A stretch of DNA of 64,000 bases from LMUY01 sp965198895. GTDB lineage: Bacteria; Pseudomonadota; Alphaproteobacteria; Acetobacterales; Acetobacteraceae. The stretch is taken from NCBI GenBank assembly GCA_965198895.1, contig OZ240676.1:3596001-3660000 (forward strand). Reading direction: 5' to 3'. Made by a program: the position numbers and the translations under genes. This document shows positions 52,342-61,114 of this stretch, one piece after another; positions within the stretch are counted from its first letter, which is position 1; each line of letters starts with the position of its first letter. The notes under the pieces are model-generated. The model was not told where the DNA came from, did not search any database, and saw only the letters and a program-made list of their open reading frames with translations.

Positions 52342-52940
52342 TGCCTTTCCGCCGCACCCTGCTGCTGGGCGTCTTGCTGCTTCCGGTGGCGGCACACGCC
52401 CAGACCGAGCCAGACCCGTCCCAGGCAGCGAGCTTCGTCCGCCAGGCCGGCGCCGAGCTGGCGGGCGTCGTGGCCGGTGCGACCTCGCCGCAAGACAAAC
52501 AGGCGCGGCTTGGCCCCTATTTGCTGCGTGTCGTGGACGAGGACGGTGTCGCCAGGTTCTGTCTCGGCCGCTACTGGCAGACCGCCACGCCCGAGCAGCG
52601 GACGGAGTATTTGCGGCTGTTTCGCCTCGTGCTGCTGCGCGGCGTGGTGACCCGGCTCGGTGACTACCAGGCTGGCGCGGTGAAGGTCAGCGTGAGCACC
52701 CCCGTGCAGAAGCCGGACGGCATCTACGTGCCGACGGTCGTGGAGCGCGAGGGCAACAAGCCGGTCAACATCACCTGGCTGGTGACCGACGACGGCGGCA
52801 CGATGCGTATCGCGGACGTAGTCGCCGAGGGCATGAGCCTAAGGATGACGCAGCGCAGCGACTACGCATCGTTCTTGGCCCATCACGACGGCGACGTTGG
52901 CGCGTTGATTGCAGCGCTGAAGAAGCAGGTCGGCGAGTAG
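52341..52940 (+). CDS. MlaC/Ttg2D family phospholipid-transport periplasmic protein
   Basis: 199 residues. Signal peptide about residues 1-20 (PFRRTLLLGVLLLPVAAHA). FCLGRYWQTATPEQRTEYLRLFRLVLLRG and YVPTVVEREGNKPVNITWLVTDDGGTMRIADVVAEGMSL follow the MlaC pattern. MlaC shuttles phospholipids between outer and inner membrane complexes; the rest of the mla operon is absent here, so it could also serve the adjacent lipid-like pigment pathway. Confidence 0.85.
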   Translation: MPFRRTLLLGVLLLPVAAHAQTEPDPSQAASFVRQAGAELAGVVAGATSPQDKQARLGPYLLRVVDEDGVARFCLGRYWQTATPEQRTEYLRLFRLVLLRGVVTRLGDYQAGAVKVSVSTPVQKPDGIYVPTVVEREGNKPVNITWLVTDDGGTMRIADVVAEGMSLRMTQRSDYASFLAHHDGDVGALIAALKKQVGE

Positions 52941-52942
52941 GC

Positions 52943-52981
52943 GTCATGCCAGGGCTTGACCAGGTCAAGGCCTGGCATGAC
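52943..52981. terminator. Bidirectional hairpin between mlaC-like and halogenase-like genes
   Basis: GTCATGCCAGGGCTTGACC and its near-perfect inverted copy ending GCCTGGCATGAC, between two converging genes. Position and strong stem suggest bidirectional termination; no long T-run. Confidence 0.7.
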
Positions 52982-52996
52982 CGTCGTGTCGCCGGG

Positions 52997-54280
52997 CTAT
53001 TCGGCGGGCTGCATCTGCGGGAGCGGTGGAGTGTCCGGCCGCCATCCCAGGCGGTAGAGACCGACCAGCATGTAGTACGTCGCCTTGAACGCCATCACCG
53101 GGCCGCGCATCCGCCAGTCGATCTTCAGATTGCCGGCCAGCATGGCCACTAACCCGTCGCGCATGCGGAACTTGTTGGACGGCGACATGAACATCGCCCG
53201 CAACACCGGCGTGTTGATGCGATAGACCAGCCAGCCCAGCGTATCCATCGCGTTGCACAGCTTCCGCTCTGCCCGCTGGGCCAATGCCCGGCCAGCCTCT
53301 GCATCCCGCAGGAACGCCTCCGCCACGTCCGCCCCCAGTTCCGCCGCCGTCATCGCCAGCAGCACGCCGGAGGAAAACACCGGGTCGAGGAAGGCGAAGG
53401 CGTCGCCGATCGCCATCCAACCCTCACCGTGCGCCGTGGTCGCCCGGTAGGAGTAGTTGCCGGTGGACGTGATCTCCCCCAGCCGCTCGGCGCCGACCAT
53501 GCGGGCCGCAACCGTGGGGGCGCGGTTCAACCGGTCCAGATACAGCTCCTGCGCGCTGCCGCGGCGGTTCTTGAACACCTCGGCATTGCCGACGAAGCCC
53601 ACGCTCATCACGTCATCCGGGAGCGGGATCATCCAGAACCAGCCGTCATCGGCGAGATGGATGGTGATGAAGCCCGGCGTCTCGTCCATCTGCATCTGCA
53701 CGCCGCGCCAATGCGCGTATACGGCGGCGGTGGAGTTGCGCTTGTTGGACCGCTTCAGCCCGAGCTTGCCGACCATCAGCGTGTCCCGCCCGGTCGCGTC
53801 CAGGATGAAGCGGGGGGCGTATTCCTCCGCCATCCCATCGCACTCTGCCGTGACCCGGGCGCGCTCACCGGGCGGTGCGAGTTGCACGTCCACCACCCGG
53901 GTGCGCTCGGCGGTGCGGGCGCCGCGGTCGGCGGCGGTGCGGAACAGGATCGCGTCGAACGGCGCGCGCGGCACCTGATAGGCGGCGGTGTTGGTCTGGT
54001 TCATCGCCATGTTGAAGGCGAAGGTACTACGTTGCCCGGTGTCGTCGTCGATGAATTCAGCGCCTGGCTTGAACGTGCCAATAGCGGCAACTTCGTCGGC
54101 CACGCCCAGGCGGCGCAGCAGGGGCATGTTGGCCGGCAGTAACGACTCGCCGATGTGGAAGCGCGGGTGCTCGGCCTGCTCCAGCAGCACGACGTCGCAG
54201 CCGCGCTCGGCCAGCAGCGCCGCCGCCGTGCTGCCCGCCGGACCACCACCCACGACGAGAACGTCACACAGGGTCGCCAT
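52997..54280 (-). CDS. FAD-dependent oxidoreductase, flavin-halogenase-like
   Basis: 427 residues from ATG 54280. FAD motif VVGGGPAGSTAA (11-17), a Lys71 in FKPGAEF at the position where flavin halogenases have their catalytic Lys, and WFWMIP (214-219), the W-x-W-x-I-P motif of that group. HIGESLLPANMPLLRRLG is also typical. It is the last gene of the aryl-polyene operon (2 nt after the ketoreductase). Halogenation of the aryl head is plausible (xanthomonadins are brominated), but many relatives are plain oxidoreductases. Confidence 0.85.
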   Translation of the reverse strand: MATLCDVLVVGGGPAGSTAAALLAERGCDVVLLEQAEHPRFHIGESLLPANMPLLRRLGVADEVAAIGTFKPGAEFIDDDTGQRSTFAFNMAMNQTNTAAYQVPRAPFDAILFRTAADRGARTAERTRVVDVQLAPPGERARVTAECDGMAEEYAPRFILDATGRDTLMVGKLGLKRSNKRNSTAAVYAHWRGVQMQMDETPGFITIHLADDGWFWMIPLPDDVMSVGFVGNAEVFKNRRGSAQELYLDRLNRAPTVAARMVGAERLGEITSTGNYSYRATTAHGEGWMAIGDAFAFLDPVFSSGVLLAMTAAELGADVAEAFLRDAEAGRALAQRAERKLCNAMDTLGWLVYRINTPVLRAMFMSPSNKFRMRDGLVAMLAGNLKIDWRMRGPVMAFKATYYMLVGLYRLGWRPDTPPLPQMQPAE

Positions 54281-54282
54281 GC

Positions 54283-54987
54283 TCAGATCATCCCGCCGTT
54301 GATGGATATCACCTGACCGGTAATGTAGCTTGCGCGATCGGAACAAAGAAAGCCTACCAGATCCGCCACCTCCTCGGGCCGGCCGGCGCGCCTCATCGGC
54401 ACGATCTCGGCGATGCGACCGGCGTCCATGGCAGCCGCGACGGCGGGGGAGGCAATCACGCCCGGCGCCACCGCATTGGCCGTGATGCCGCGCGTCGCCA
54501 CCTCCCGGGCCAGCGAGCGCACCGCGCCCTCCAGCCCTGCCTTGGCCGCCGCGTAGTTCACCTGGCCGCGGTTGCCAAGCCGGGCCGAGACGGAGGAGAC
54601 CGCGACCACCCGGCCCCACCGCATGCCCATCATCGGCAGGATCAGCGGGCGCACGGCGGCGAAGAAGCCGGTCAGCGACACGTCCAGCACGCCGCGCCAC
54701 TGCGCCTCCGTCATGCCGGCGAGCGGCACGTCGTCATGCGACCCGGCGTTGTGCACCAGCACCTGTAACGGCCCCTGCTCCAACACCGGCGCGAGCGCTG
54801 CGGCGGTGGCCCCGATGTCGGTGATGTCGCAGGTGATCGCTTCCCCCCCCAGTTCGGCGGCGAGCGCTGTGGCACGATCGGCGCTGGCATGGGCATGGAC
54901 GACGACGTGCAGCCCATCGGCCGCAAGCTGCCGGCAGATCGCCTCGCCCAGCGAGGACGCACCGCCGGTCACCAGGGCGCGCCTCAT
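54283..54987 (-). CDS. 3-oxoacyl-ACP reductase (FabG-like, aryl-polyene)
   Basis: 234 residues. SDR family: cofactor motif TGGASSLGEAI, NAG in VLVHNAGSHDD, catalytic Ser-Tyr-Lys in VAVSSVSARLGNRGQVNYAAAKAGL, ending ITGQVISINGGMI. Reduces the keto group after each condensation on the ACP-bound polyene. ATGA overlap with the dehydratase gene. Confidence 0.93.
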   Translation of the reverse strand: MRRALVTGGASSLGEAICRQLAADGLHVVVHAHASADRATALAAELGGEAITCDITDIGATAAALAPVLEQGPLQVLVHNAGSHDDVPLAGMTEAQWRGVLDVSLTGFFAAVRPLILPMMGMRWGRVVAVSSVSARLGNRGQVNYAAAKAGLEGAVRSLAREVATRGITANAVAPGVIASPAVAAAMDAGRIAEIVPMRRAGRPEEVADLVGFLCSDRASYITGQVISINGGMI

Positions 54988-55403
54988 AGACGTTGCAGGA
55001 TGATGGTCGCGCGGCCCTCGAGCAGCACGCGCCCGTCCTCGGCGGTGAGCCGGATGGTATAGAGCTGCGCGCCGGCGTCCCCATGCTCCCGTGTGGCATG
55101 TGCGGCGAGCGTGCCGAGCGCCGGGTCATCCAGCGGGGCCGTGCTGAGGTGACTGAGCCGCACCGAGGCCAGGTAGCCGGCCGGTTGCGGCGTCCCACCC
55201 CGCAAGGCGCCATGTACGGCTGAGGCCTGCAGCGCGTATTCGATCCCGCACACCCCGGCCAGCCGGCCACGGCTGCGCAACGGGTTCGCGGGGTCGAGAT
55301 GGGAGGTGGCGAGGCAGGTAATCGTGTCCTCCGACCAGGTTGCCACGCTGTGCAGCAGGCACATCGACCCGGCATGCGGAATCAGGGCGGCGATATCGAT
55401 CAC
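54984..55403 (-). CDS. Hotdog-fold dehydratase (aryl-polyene ApeP type)
   Basis: 139 residues from a GTG at 55403 (GTGA overlap). LIPHAGSMCLLHSVATWSED and AGVCGIEYALQASAVHG are the pattern of the 3-hydroxyacyl-ACP dehydratase-like proteins in these clusters: the PHAGSM segment holds the catalytic His and the EYALQA helix the acidic residue. Probably dehydrates the beta-hydroxy intermediate, possibly together with the smaller FabZ-like protein encoded at 61111-61377. Confidence 0.88.
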   Translation of the reverse strand: MIDIAALIPHAGSMCLLHSVATWSEDTITCLATSHLDPANPLRSRGRLAGVCGIEYALQASAVHGALRGGTPQPAGYLASVRLSHLSTAPLDDPALGTLAAHATREHGDAGAQLYTIRLTAEDGRVLLEGRATIILQRL

Positions 55404-56203
55404 GCGGTCACAGTCACGATCAAGGCGCCGTCCAGCAAGGGAACGCAGAGCATCCCGCTCCCGCCCCGGGCCAGCATTTCCAGCAGCGGCAAAGCCCGTG
55501 CCGCCGGATTGCCCAAAATCAACCCGCCCACCCCTTCTCCCTCTCCCGCTTGCGGAAGAGGGCCGGGGTGAGGGCTGCTTTGCCGCTCGGCGTCCCACCC
55601 CACCGTAACCCGCGGTCCAACGCCGTCTGGCGCCAGCACCAGCGCCACCGCGAATGGCCCCGTCATCGGCCGCTTCGCATCCAACGGCGATGGCAACGGC
55701 ACGTCGTAGACGCACAGCAGCACGGGCTCCCGTTCCACGGCGCATTCCGCGACGGCCTTCATCAGCGCAGCACCGAATGTCCAATCATACCCGCCGAGGC
55801 ACGTCGCCGGCCGGGCCGAGCCGTTGCCGATCGACCAATAGCCGGCCGCAGCATTGTGCACCGAGTTGTGGAACTGCGTCGGCGAGACGAACCCGTCCGG
55901 GCGGCACAATCCGTCCAGGATCGCCCCCAGCGTCACCCCGTCGCCGTTGCCACTGCCGAACACCGGCCGCAGCGAGTCGGGCGGCAGCCCGCTCGCCGAC
56001 GCGGCTTCCGTCGCCACGGCGAGGGCGAGGCGCGCGACGGGCCCGGTCCGCCGCCGCTCCGTCGCGGGAAGGATCGCCGGCGGCGGCAGTTGCACCTCGC
56101 CGCGCTGCCAAGGAACCTCGCCGGCCAGGATCGCCCGGCTGGCCGCCCAGCCCGGCAGGCCGGGCCCGAGCAGCCCGACACCCACGATGCTGACCGGGTT
56201 CAC
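55400..56203 (-). CDS. Beta-ketoacyl synthase chain-length-factor-like protein
   Basis: 267 residues from a GTG at 56203 (GTGA overlap with the ketosynthase). Resembles the short ketoacyl-synthase N-terminal family (SIVGVGLLGPGLPGW, FGSGNGDGVTLGAILDGL, NSVHNAAAGYWSIGNG), which partners the true ketosynthase as a chain-length factor. No active-site Cys is evident in the usual position. Residues about 206-222 (SSPHPGPLPQAGEGEGV) are encoded by a palindromic repeat inserted in frame, so a loop has probably been lengthened. Confidence 0.85.
   Translation of the reverse strand: MNPVSIVGVGLLGPGLPGWAASRAILAGEVPWQRGEVQLPPPAILPATERRRTGPVARLALAVATEAASASGLPPDSLRPVFGSGNGDGVTLGAILDGLCRPDGFVSPTQFHNSVHNAAAGYWSIGNGSARPATCLGGYDWTFGAALMKAVAECAVEREPVLLCVYDVPLPSPLDAKRPMTGPFAVALVLAPDGVGPRVTVGWDAERQSSPHPGPLPQAGEGEGVGGLILGNPAARALPLLEMLARGGSGMLCVPLLDGALIVTVTA
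55535..55580. repeat. Palindromic repeat inserted in a coding sequence
   Basis: TTCTCCCTCTCCCGCTTGCGGAAGAGGGCCGGGGTGAGGGC..: one half of the repeat element seen between genes elsewhere, here inside the chain-length-factor-like gene and kept in frame. Confidence 0.85.
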
Positions 56204-57369
56204 GCGGCCGCGCCCAGGATCAGCGTGCAGTTGATGCCCCCGAAACCGAACGAGTTCACCGCCACCCGGCGCACCGGCCGGTGCTCGTTGCGCGCCAGCA
56301 CGCGGCTGCGGAACGCCGGGTCGGGCGACCGCATGCCGAGGCAACCCGGTAACACCCCGTATTCGATGACCAGCCCAGCGATCACTGCGCCCAGGATCCC
56401 GCACGCGCCCAGCGTGTGACCGGACCAGCCCTTGGTGGAGGAGCACGCCATCCCCGGGCCGAACACCGCCGTCACGGCGGCATCCTCCATGGCGTCGTTC
56501 GCCTTGGTGGCCGTGCCGTGCAGGTTCACGTAGTCGATGTCCGCCGGTTGCAGCCCGGCCGTCGCCACCGCGCCCCGCATGGCCCCGATCGCCCCGGCGC
56601 CCTCAGGATGGGGGGAGGACATGTGGTAGCCGTCGCTGGTCGCCCCCGCCCCCAGCAGGTGCAACGGGCCGTCCCGGTGCAGCAGCGCGAACCCGGCGGC
56701 CTCCCCGATCGAGATACCCGATCGCTCGGCGTCACAAGGGCGGCACGGGTCGGGCGAGATCAACTCGAGCGAGGCAAACCCCCGCAGCGTGAGGTGGCAG
56801 AGGGTGTCCACCCCGCCCACCACCGCGGCGTCGCACAGCCCGGTGCGGATCAGGTGGCCGGCGTCGATCAGCGTCTTGGCCGAGGAGGCGCAGGCCGTCG
56901 ATATCACCAAAGCCGGCCCGCGCAGCCCCAGTGCGGCACGCACGTAGCGGGCGGACGAGAACATGTCGTGGCTGCCGGCGTAGTCGAACGTGGCCGGCAG
57001 CGCGCCGTCGGGGCCGCGGGCCGTGTAGGCCTCCTCGCACGACAGCACGCCGGAGGTACTGGTGCCGATGACGACGGCGATCCGGTCCGCCCCGTATTTG
57101 CGCACCGCCTGGGCGATCGCCGCGTCGAACCCGTCCGATTGCAGCGCCATGTCCGCCAGGCGGTTGTTGCGGCAATCGAACTCCGCCAAGGCCGCGGGCA
57201 GGCGGTGCTGCTCGATCCCGTCCACCCGGCCGATCCAACCGCCACTGTCGAAATCGTTCGGCCGCAATCCGCTGCGGCCCTCGAGCAGCGAGGCGAGAAT
57301 GGCCGCCCTGCCATGCCCCATCGCGCTGACGGCCGTGGCTGCGGAAAGGGCGAGGGGTTCAGGTGGCAT
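56200..57369 (-). CDS. Beta-ketoacyl-ACP synthase (aryl-polyene)
   Basis: 389 residues from ATG 57369. Full KAS II-type enzyme: active-site Cys160 in STACASSAKT, His in NLHGTATKAND and His in GWSGHTLGACG. Condenses malonyl units onto the aryl starter on the ACP. Forms the iterative type II PKS with the chain-length-factor-like protein downstream. 11-nt overlap with the MMPL gene. Confidence 0.93.
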   Translation of the reverse strand: MPPEPLALSAATAVSAMGHGRAAILASLLEGRSGLRPNDFDSGGWIGRVDGIEQHRLPAALAEFDCRNNRLADMALQSDGFDAAIAQAVRKYGADRIAVVIGTSTSGVLSCEEAYTARGPDGALPATFDYAGSHDMFSSARYVRAALGLRGPALVISTACASSAKTLIDAGHLIRTGLCDAAVVGGVDTLCHLTLRGFASLELISPDPCRPCDAERSGISIGEAAGFALLHRDGPLHLLGAGATSDGYHMSSPHPEGAGAIGAMRGAVATAGLQPADIDYVNLHGTATKANDAMEDAAVTAVFGPGMACSSTKGWSGHTLGACGILGAVIAGLVIEYGVLPGCLGMRSPDPAFRSRVLARNEHRPVRRVAVNSFGFGGINCTLILGAAA

Positions 57370-59641
57370 CCGGCTCCGGGCGCAATCCAACAAAGAAGAA
57401 TGAGAAGCACATGGCCGAGACCGCACCGATTGCAACGGTCACGCCAATGGCTTGCAACACGGGCGTGCGGCAGAACGCAAGCAGGCCGAAGGTCAGCAGG
57501 GTCATCGCGTTGCAGGTGACCAGGGTGCGCAGGGTGCGCGCGCGCTCCTCCTCGTCCAGTTGGCGGCGGGCGTAGAACAGGGCGTAGTCCAGCCCGACGC
57601 CAGCCACGAACTGCAGCGCCACCAGGTGCAGCATCGACAGGCGGACGCCGAACGCGCTCAGCACCGCCACCGTCAACAGGGCGGCCGAGCCGATCGCCAG
57701 TGCGATGCGGGCCACCATCAGCGGCTGCCGCAGCCCGGCCAGCATCGCCGCCAATGCCGCCACGGCGGCGGCGGCCAGCCACCAGCCGGCGCGCTCAGCC
57801 CCGCCGGTGACCAGGCCGTTGGTCTCCGCGTGCATGTCCACGAACAGCGCGTCCGGTCCGGCCAGTGCCTTGACGGCGGCGACGTCCGGCGCGCTGGCGA
57901 ACGCGATCGGCCCCCACCACTGCCCGCCCCGTTCGAACAGCAGGGAATGCAGCCGGGCGGCGGTCGCCGGGGATGTGAGGTCGGCTACGGTGAGCGGCTT
58001 GGCGGCACGGGCCTGGGCCACCGCTGCCTCGAACGGGGCGAACGCCTCGGGGCGGAACGGCAGCCCGGCAGCGGCTTCCGTCACGCGGGCCGGCAGGTCC
58101 GCGGACAGGGCGGCTTGGCGTGCGGCCTGTGTCGCCGCCGAGGGCAGCAACTTCGCCGCGGCCTCGTAGCCGGCGGGGAGGTGGGGGAATAGGGCCTCCT
58201 GCCGGGCCAGCACCGCCTCGGCGGATGGGGCGTGCACGACGAGGAGGATGCCCAGATCCGGCGCGCCGATCTCCCTGCGCAGTTGGTCGTCCAGGTTCCG
58301 GGTCGATTGCGGCACCGGGCTGAGGTTGGCCACGTCACCCTCCCAGCGCGGCCCGCCGGTCAGCAGCAATCCGCCGGCGGCGATGGCGACCGGCAGCAGC
58401 GCCCACACCCGATACCGCCGCCAGCCTTCCACCCGCACGAGCTTGCCCGGGTCGCCAGCCCAGACCGGTGCCAGGTTGGCGGCCACGACCAGCCGGGGCA
58501 GCACCAGCCAGGTCGCGAGCGCCGCCGTCAGCACGCCGGTGGCGGCGAACAGGCCGAGTTGCGCGATGCCGGGGAAGCCGGTGAACACCATCCCGCTCAG
58601 GCCGAGCGCGGCGCAGATCACGGCCAGCGCGAACGCCCGCCCGATCCGCGCCAGCGTGCCGGCGGCGGGCTCGCCGAGCTTGCGGTGGCCGATGAACAGG
58701 ACGGGATAGTCCACCGTGACGCCCAGCATCGTCATGCCGAAGCCGAGCGCCACGCCGTGCACGTAGCCGAACACGGCCGAGGTCACGAACAGGGCGGCGG
58801 CGATGCTCAGTAGCAGCGGCACGGCGATCGCGGCCAGCACCGCCAGCGAGCGGAACCGCCACAGCAGCAGCCCCACCACCAGCACGCCCGAGGCGATCGT
58901 GCACAACCGCACATCGGACCGGATGGCCGCCGCCGCCGCCCGCGCGAACACCGCCGGTCCGGAGGCGAGCAGCTTGGCCGTGCCCGGGTTGGCGGCGGTG
59001 AAGGCGGCCTGGATCGCGCTTTCCGCTGCGTCCTGCGCGCCGATATCCATGCCCGGCCCGGCGGTTTGCAGCAGTAGCAGCGCGCGGTCCCGCTCGGGTG
59101 CGAACCACACGCCGTCCACGGTCCGGACGCTGGACTGCCCGATCCACGCCGGCGCCATCGCCAGGAACGCGCCCGTCGGATCCGGCAAGCCGAACTGCGA
59201 GGCGAGCGGGGAGGCGGAGGATCGCAGCTCCTGCAGCAGGCGCTGGAAGTCCGTCCGCAACGCCGCGACGGTGAATGAAGCTGCGGTGACGCCGGGGGAG
59301 AGCAAATAGCGGTTGGCGAACAGTGCTTGCTCGTCCGGGCCGTTCAGCGCGTTCTGGCCGTTGCTAACCAGGGTGAACAGCCCGGTCTTGCCGAGCGCCT
59401 GCGCCATCGCCGCGCTGATGCGGGCGAGGTCGGCGGGTGGGGCGTTCTCGATCCCAGCCAGGATCAGGCTGGCCGCGCTGCCGCCTTGCAGTTCCTGCAG
59501 CATGAACCGGCTCGCCTCGGTGCGGCCGGCCGGCAGGAAGGCGGTCATGTCCGTGCGGACCGATACCGTCCGGAAGGCGAGCACCGCGATAGCCGCCGCC
59601 AGCAGGACGGCGACGAGCAGCGGTAGCCGATTCACCGTCAA
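57359..59641 (-). CDS. MMPL/RND family exporter (aryl-polyene)
   Basis: 760 residues. Two halves each with a large periplasmic loop and about five to six membrane segments; the signature LGFGMTMLGVTVDYPVLFIGH is the MMPL/RND sterol-sensing-like core, repeated as LQFVAGVGLDYALFYAR. Expected to move the polyene or its lipid conjugate across the inner membrane. ATGA overlap with the LolA-like gene upstream. Confidence 0.92.
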   Translation of the reverse strand: MTVNRLPLLVAVLLAAAIAVLAFRTVSVRTDMTAFLPAGRTEASRFMLQELQGGSAASLILAGIENAPPADLARISAAMAQALGKTGLFTLVSNGQNALNGPDEQALFANRYLLSPGVTAASFTVAALRTDFQRLLQELRSSASPLASQFGLPDPTGAFLAMAPAWIGQSSVRTVDGVWFAPERDRALLLLQTAGPGMDIGAQDAAESAIQAAFTAANPGTAKLLASGPAVFARAAAAAIRSDVRLCTIASGVLVVGLLLWRFRSLAVLAAIAVPLLLSIAAALFVTSAVFGYVHGVALGFGMTMLGVTVDYPVLFIGHRKLGEPAAGTLARIGRAFALAVICAALGLSGMVFTGFPGIAQLGLFAATGVLTAALATWLVLPRLVVAANLAPVWAGDPGKLVRVEGWRRYRVWALLPVAIAAGGLLLTGGPRWEGDVANLSPVPQSTRNLDDQLRREIGAPDLGILLVVHAPSAEAVLARQEALFPHLPAGYEAAAKLLPSAATQAARQAALSADLPARVTEAAAGLPFRPEAFAPFEAAVAQARAAKPLTVADLTSPATAARLHSLLFERGGQWWGPIAFASAPDVAAVKALAGPDALFVDMHAETNGLVTGGAERAGWWLAAAAVAALAAMLAGLRQPLMVARIALAIGSAALLTVAVLSAFGVRLSMLHLVALQFVAGVGLDYALFYARRQLDEEERARTLRTLVTCNAMTLLTFGLLAFCRTPVLQAIGVTVAIGAVSAMCFSFFFVGLRPEPDAT

Positions 59642-60225
59642 AGTTGCGGCGTGATGGTCAGCGTGTCCGTGTCGCCGTTCGGCGCGATCGTCTCAACGCT
59701 GCGCAGGTCCGCGCCGCCCGCCAGTCGCACCTCCCTGACCAGTTGCGCCACTGCCGGGTCGCGCGGTTGCAACACGATGTGCCAGTCCGCTGCGGTCCCC
59801 GTACCGGACACGTCGTAGCTCCGGCGCAACCCGGCGAGGTCACCCGAGAGCGCGTCGCGGATGGTGTCGACCAGCGTCCTGATCGCGGGCTGCCCGCCGA
59901 GGTCAACCACGCGGGGCGGCTCGCTGCCCCCGTCGACCACCAGCCGGTTGCCGTCCACCACCAGGCTCTCGTATTGCGGCGCGGTCGTGATCTTCTCCAG
60001 ATGGTCGGGCTTGCGGAAGGCGAGGCGGCCTTGGCTGTGCAGGGCGGTCGTCAGGGCGGCGACGGTCTTGTCCTCGACGAAGCTGGCCTTGCGCTGCGGG
60101 GCTTGGGCCAGATGGGCCATCACCTCATCGAGCGGCAGCGGTTGAGCCGATAGGTTTCGGGCCCACAGGACTGCGAGAAGCAGCACCCATCTGCTGGCCT
60201 TGGGGCCGCGCTTGGGTCGGTGCAT
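59638..60225 (-). CDS. LolA-like periplasmic carrier protein
   Basis: 195 residues from ATG 60225. Signal peptide about residues 9-27 (RWVLLLAVLWARNLSA). LDEVMAHLAQAPQRKASFVEDKTVAALTTALHSQGRLAFRKPDHLEKIT resembles the LolA-like proteins found in aryl-polyene clusters, which should carry the hydrophobic product across the periplasm. Its 5' end overlaps the acyltransferase 3' end by 101 nt in another frame. Confidence 0.88.
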   Translation of the reverse strand: MHRPKRGPKASRWVLLLAVLWARNLSAQPLPLDEVMAHLAQAPQRKASFVEDKTVAALTTALHSQGRLAFRKPDHLEKITTAPQYESLVVDGNRLVVDGGSEPPRVVDLGGQPAIRTLVDTIRDALSGDLAGLRRSYDVSGTGTAADWHIVLQPRDPAVAQLVREVRLAGGADLRSVETIAPNGDTDTLTITPQL

Positions 60226-61114
60226 GCGGCGCGCGCTCCCAGAAAGGGTAGAAGTTGAACCAGTTGAACGGATGGGCGCGGCACGCCCCCTCCAGCCAGG
60301 CGGCATAACGCGAGACGGCGGCCGAAAGGTCCGCCTGCCGGGTGGCGCGGCGCAGGACCATCTTTTCGGCGAAGGGCTCGAACGTCACGGCGTAGCGGCG
60401 GTGGCCTGTCCGCACGCCGCTGAACAGCAGCACGGGGGCGCCCAGGCTGGCAGCGAGCACGAACGGGCCGGCCGGGAAGCCGGCGGGGCGGCCGAAGAAC
60501 GGCACGGTGATCTGCCGCGACCCTGCCGGCGCCCGGTCTGCCAGCACGCCGACGATGGCGCCGGATGCGACGGCCTCGTGGGCGCGCAGCATGGATTGAA
60601 CGTCGCCGATCTGGATCGTGTCACGCCGCAAGGCGGGGTCGAGCGCTTCCATTGCGCGGGTGAACGCGCCGGCGTTGTCCCGGTGCATCAGCATGCGGAC
60701 CGGCACGGGGGCGTGCTCGGCCAGTTGGCGCAGCACCGCGAAGCTGCCGAGATGGGCGCCGAGCAACACGCAACCCCGCCCATCGGCGATCGTGGACTCG
60801 ATCAGGTGGAGGCCGTTCACCTCGAGCGAGATCGCGCTCGAGGGGCCGATCAACATCAGCGTCCGGTCCAGGATGGCGGAGGCGAAGACGTGGATGTGGT
60901 GCAGCACGTCGCGTGCTCGCGCCGGCCGGCCGAGGGCGGTGCCGAGGAAATCCCGCGAGGCGGCGCGCGCCTTGGGCGAGGACACGAAGAACCAGGCGCT
61001 GATGCCGGGCAACACGATCCCGCGCGCGAACCAGCCGACATGGCGCAGCAGCCACAACATCAGCGTCACCAGCCAGCCGGCCCCGCGCTCTGGAGCCTTG
61101 TTCCAGACGGTCAC
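60125..61114 (-). CDS. Lysophospholipid acyltransferase-like protein (LpxL-type)
   Basis: 329 residues from a GTG at 61114. One N-terminal membrane segment (WLVTLMLWLLRHVGWFARGIVLPG) and the LpxL/HtrB-like acyltransferase core (GCVLLGAHLGSFAVLRQLAEHAP, VGVLADRAPAGSRQITVPFFGRPAGFPAGPFVLAA). Likely attaches the aryl polyene to a glycerolipid-type acceptor. After NWFNFYPFWERAP the frame runs on for about 35 residues over the LolA-like gene, so the natural C-terminus may be that point. Confidence 0.88.
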   Translation of the reverse strand: MTVWNKAPERGAGWLVTLMLWLLRHVGWFARGIVLPGISAWFFVSSPKARAASRDFLGTALGRPARARDVLHHIHVFASAILDRTLMLIGPSSAISLEVNGLHLIESTIADGRGCVLLGAHLGSFAVLRQLAEHAPVPVRMLMHRDNAGAFTRAMEALDPALRRDTIQIGDVQSMLRAHEAVASGAIVGVLADRAPAGSRQITVPFFGRPAGFPAGPFVLAASLGAPVLLFSGVRTGHRRYAVTFEPFAEKMVLRRATRQADLSAAVSRYAAWLEGACRAHPFNWFNFYPFWERAPHAPTQARPQGQQMGAASRSPVGPKPIGSTAAAR

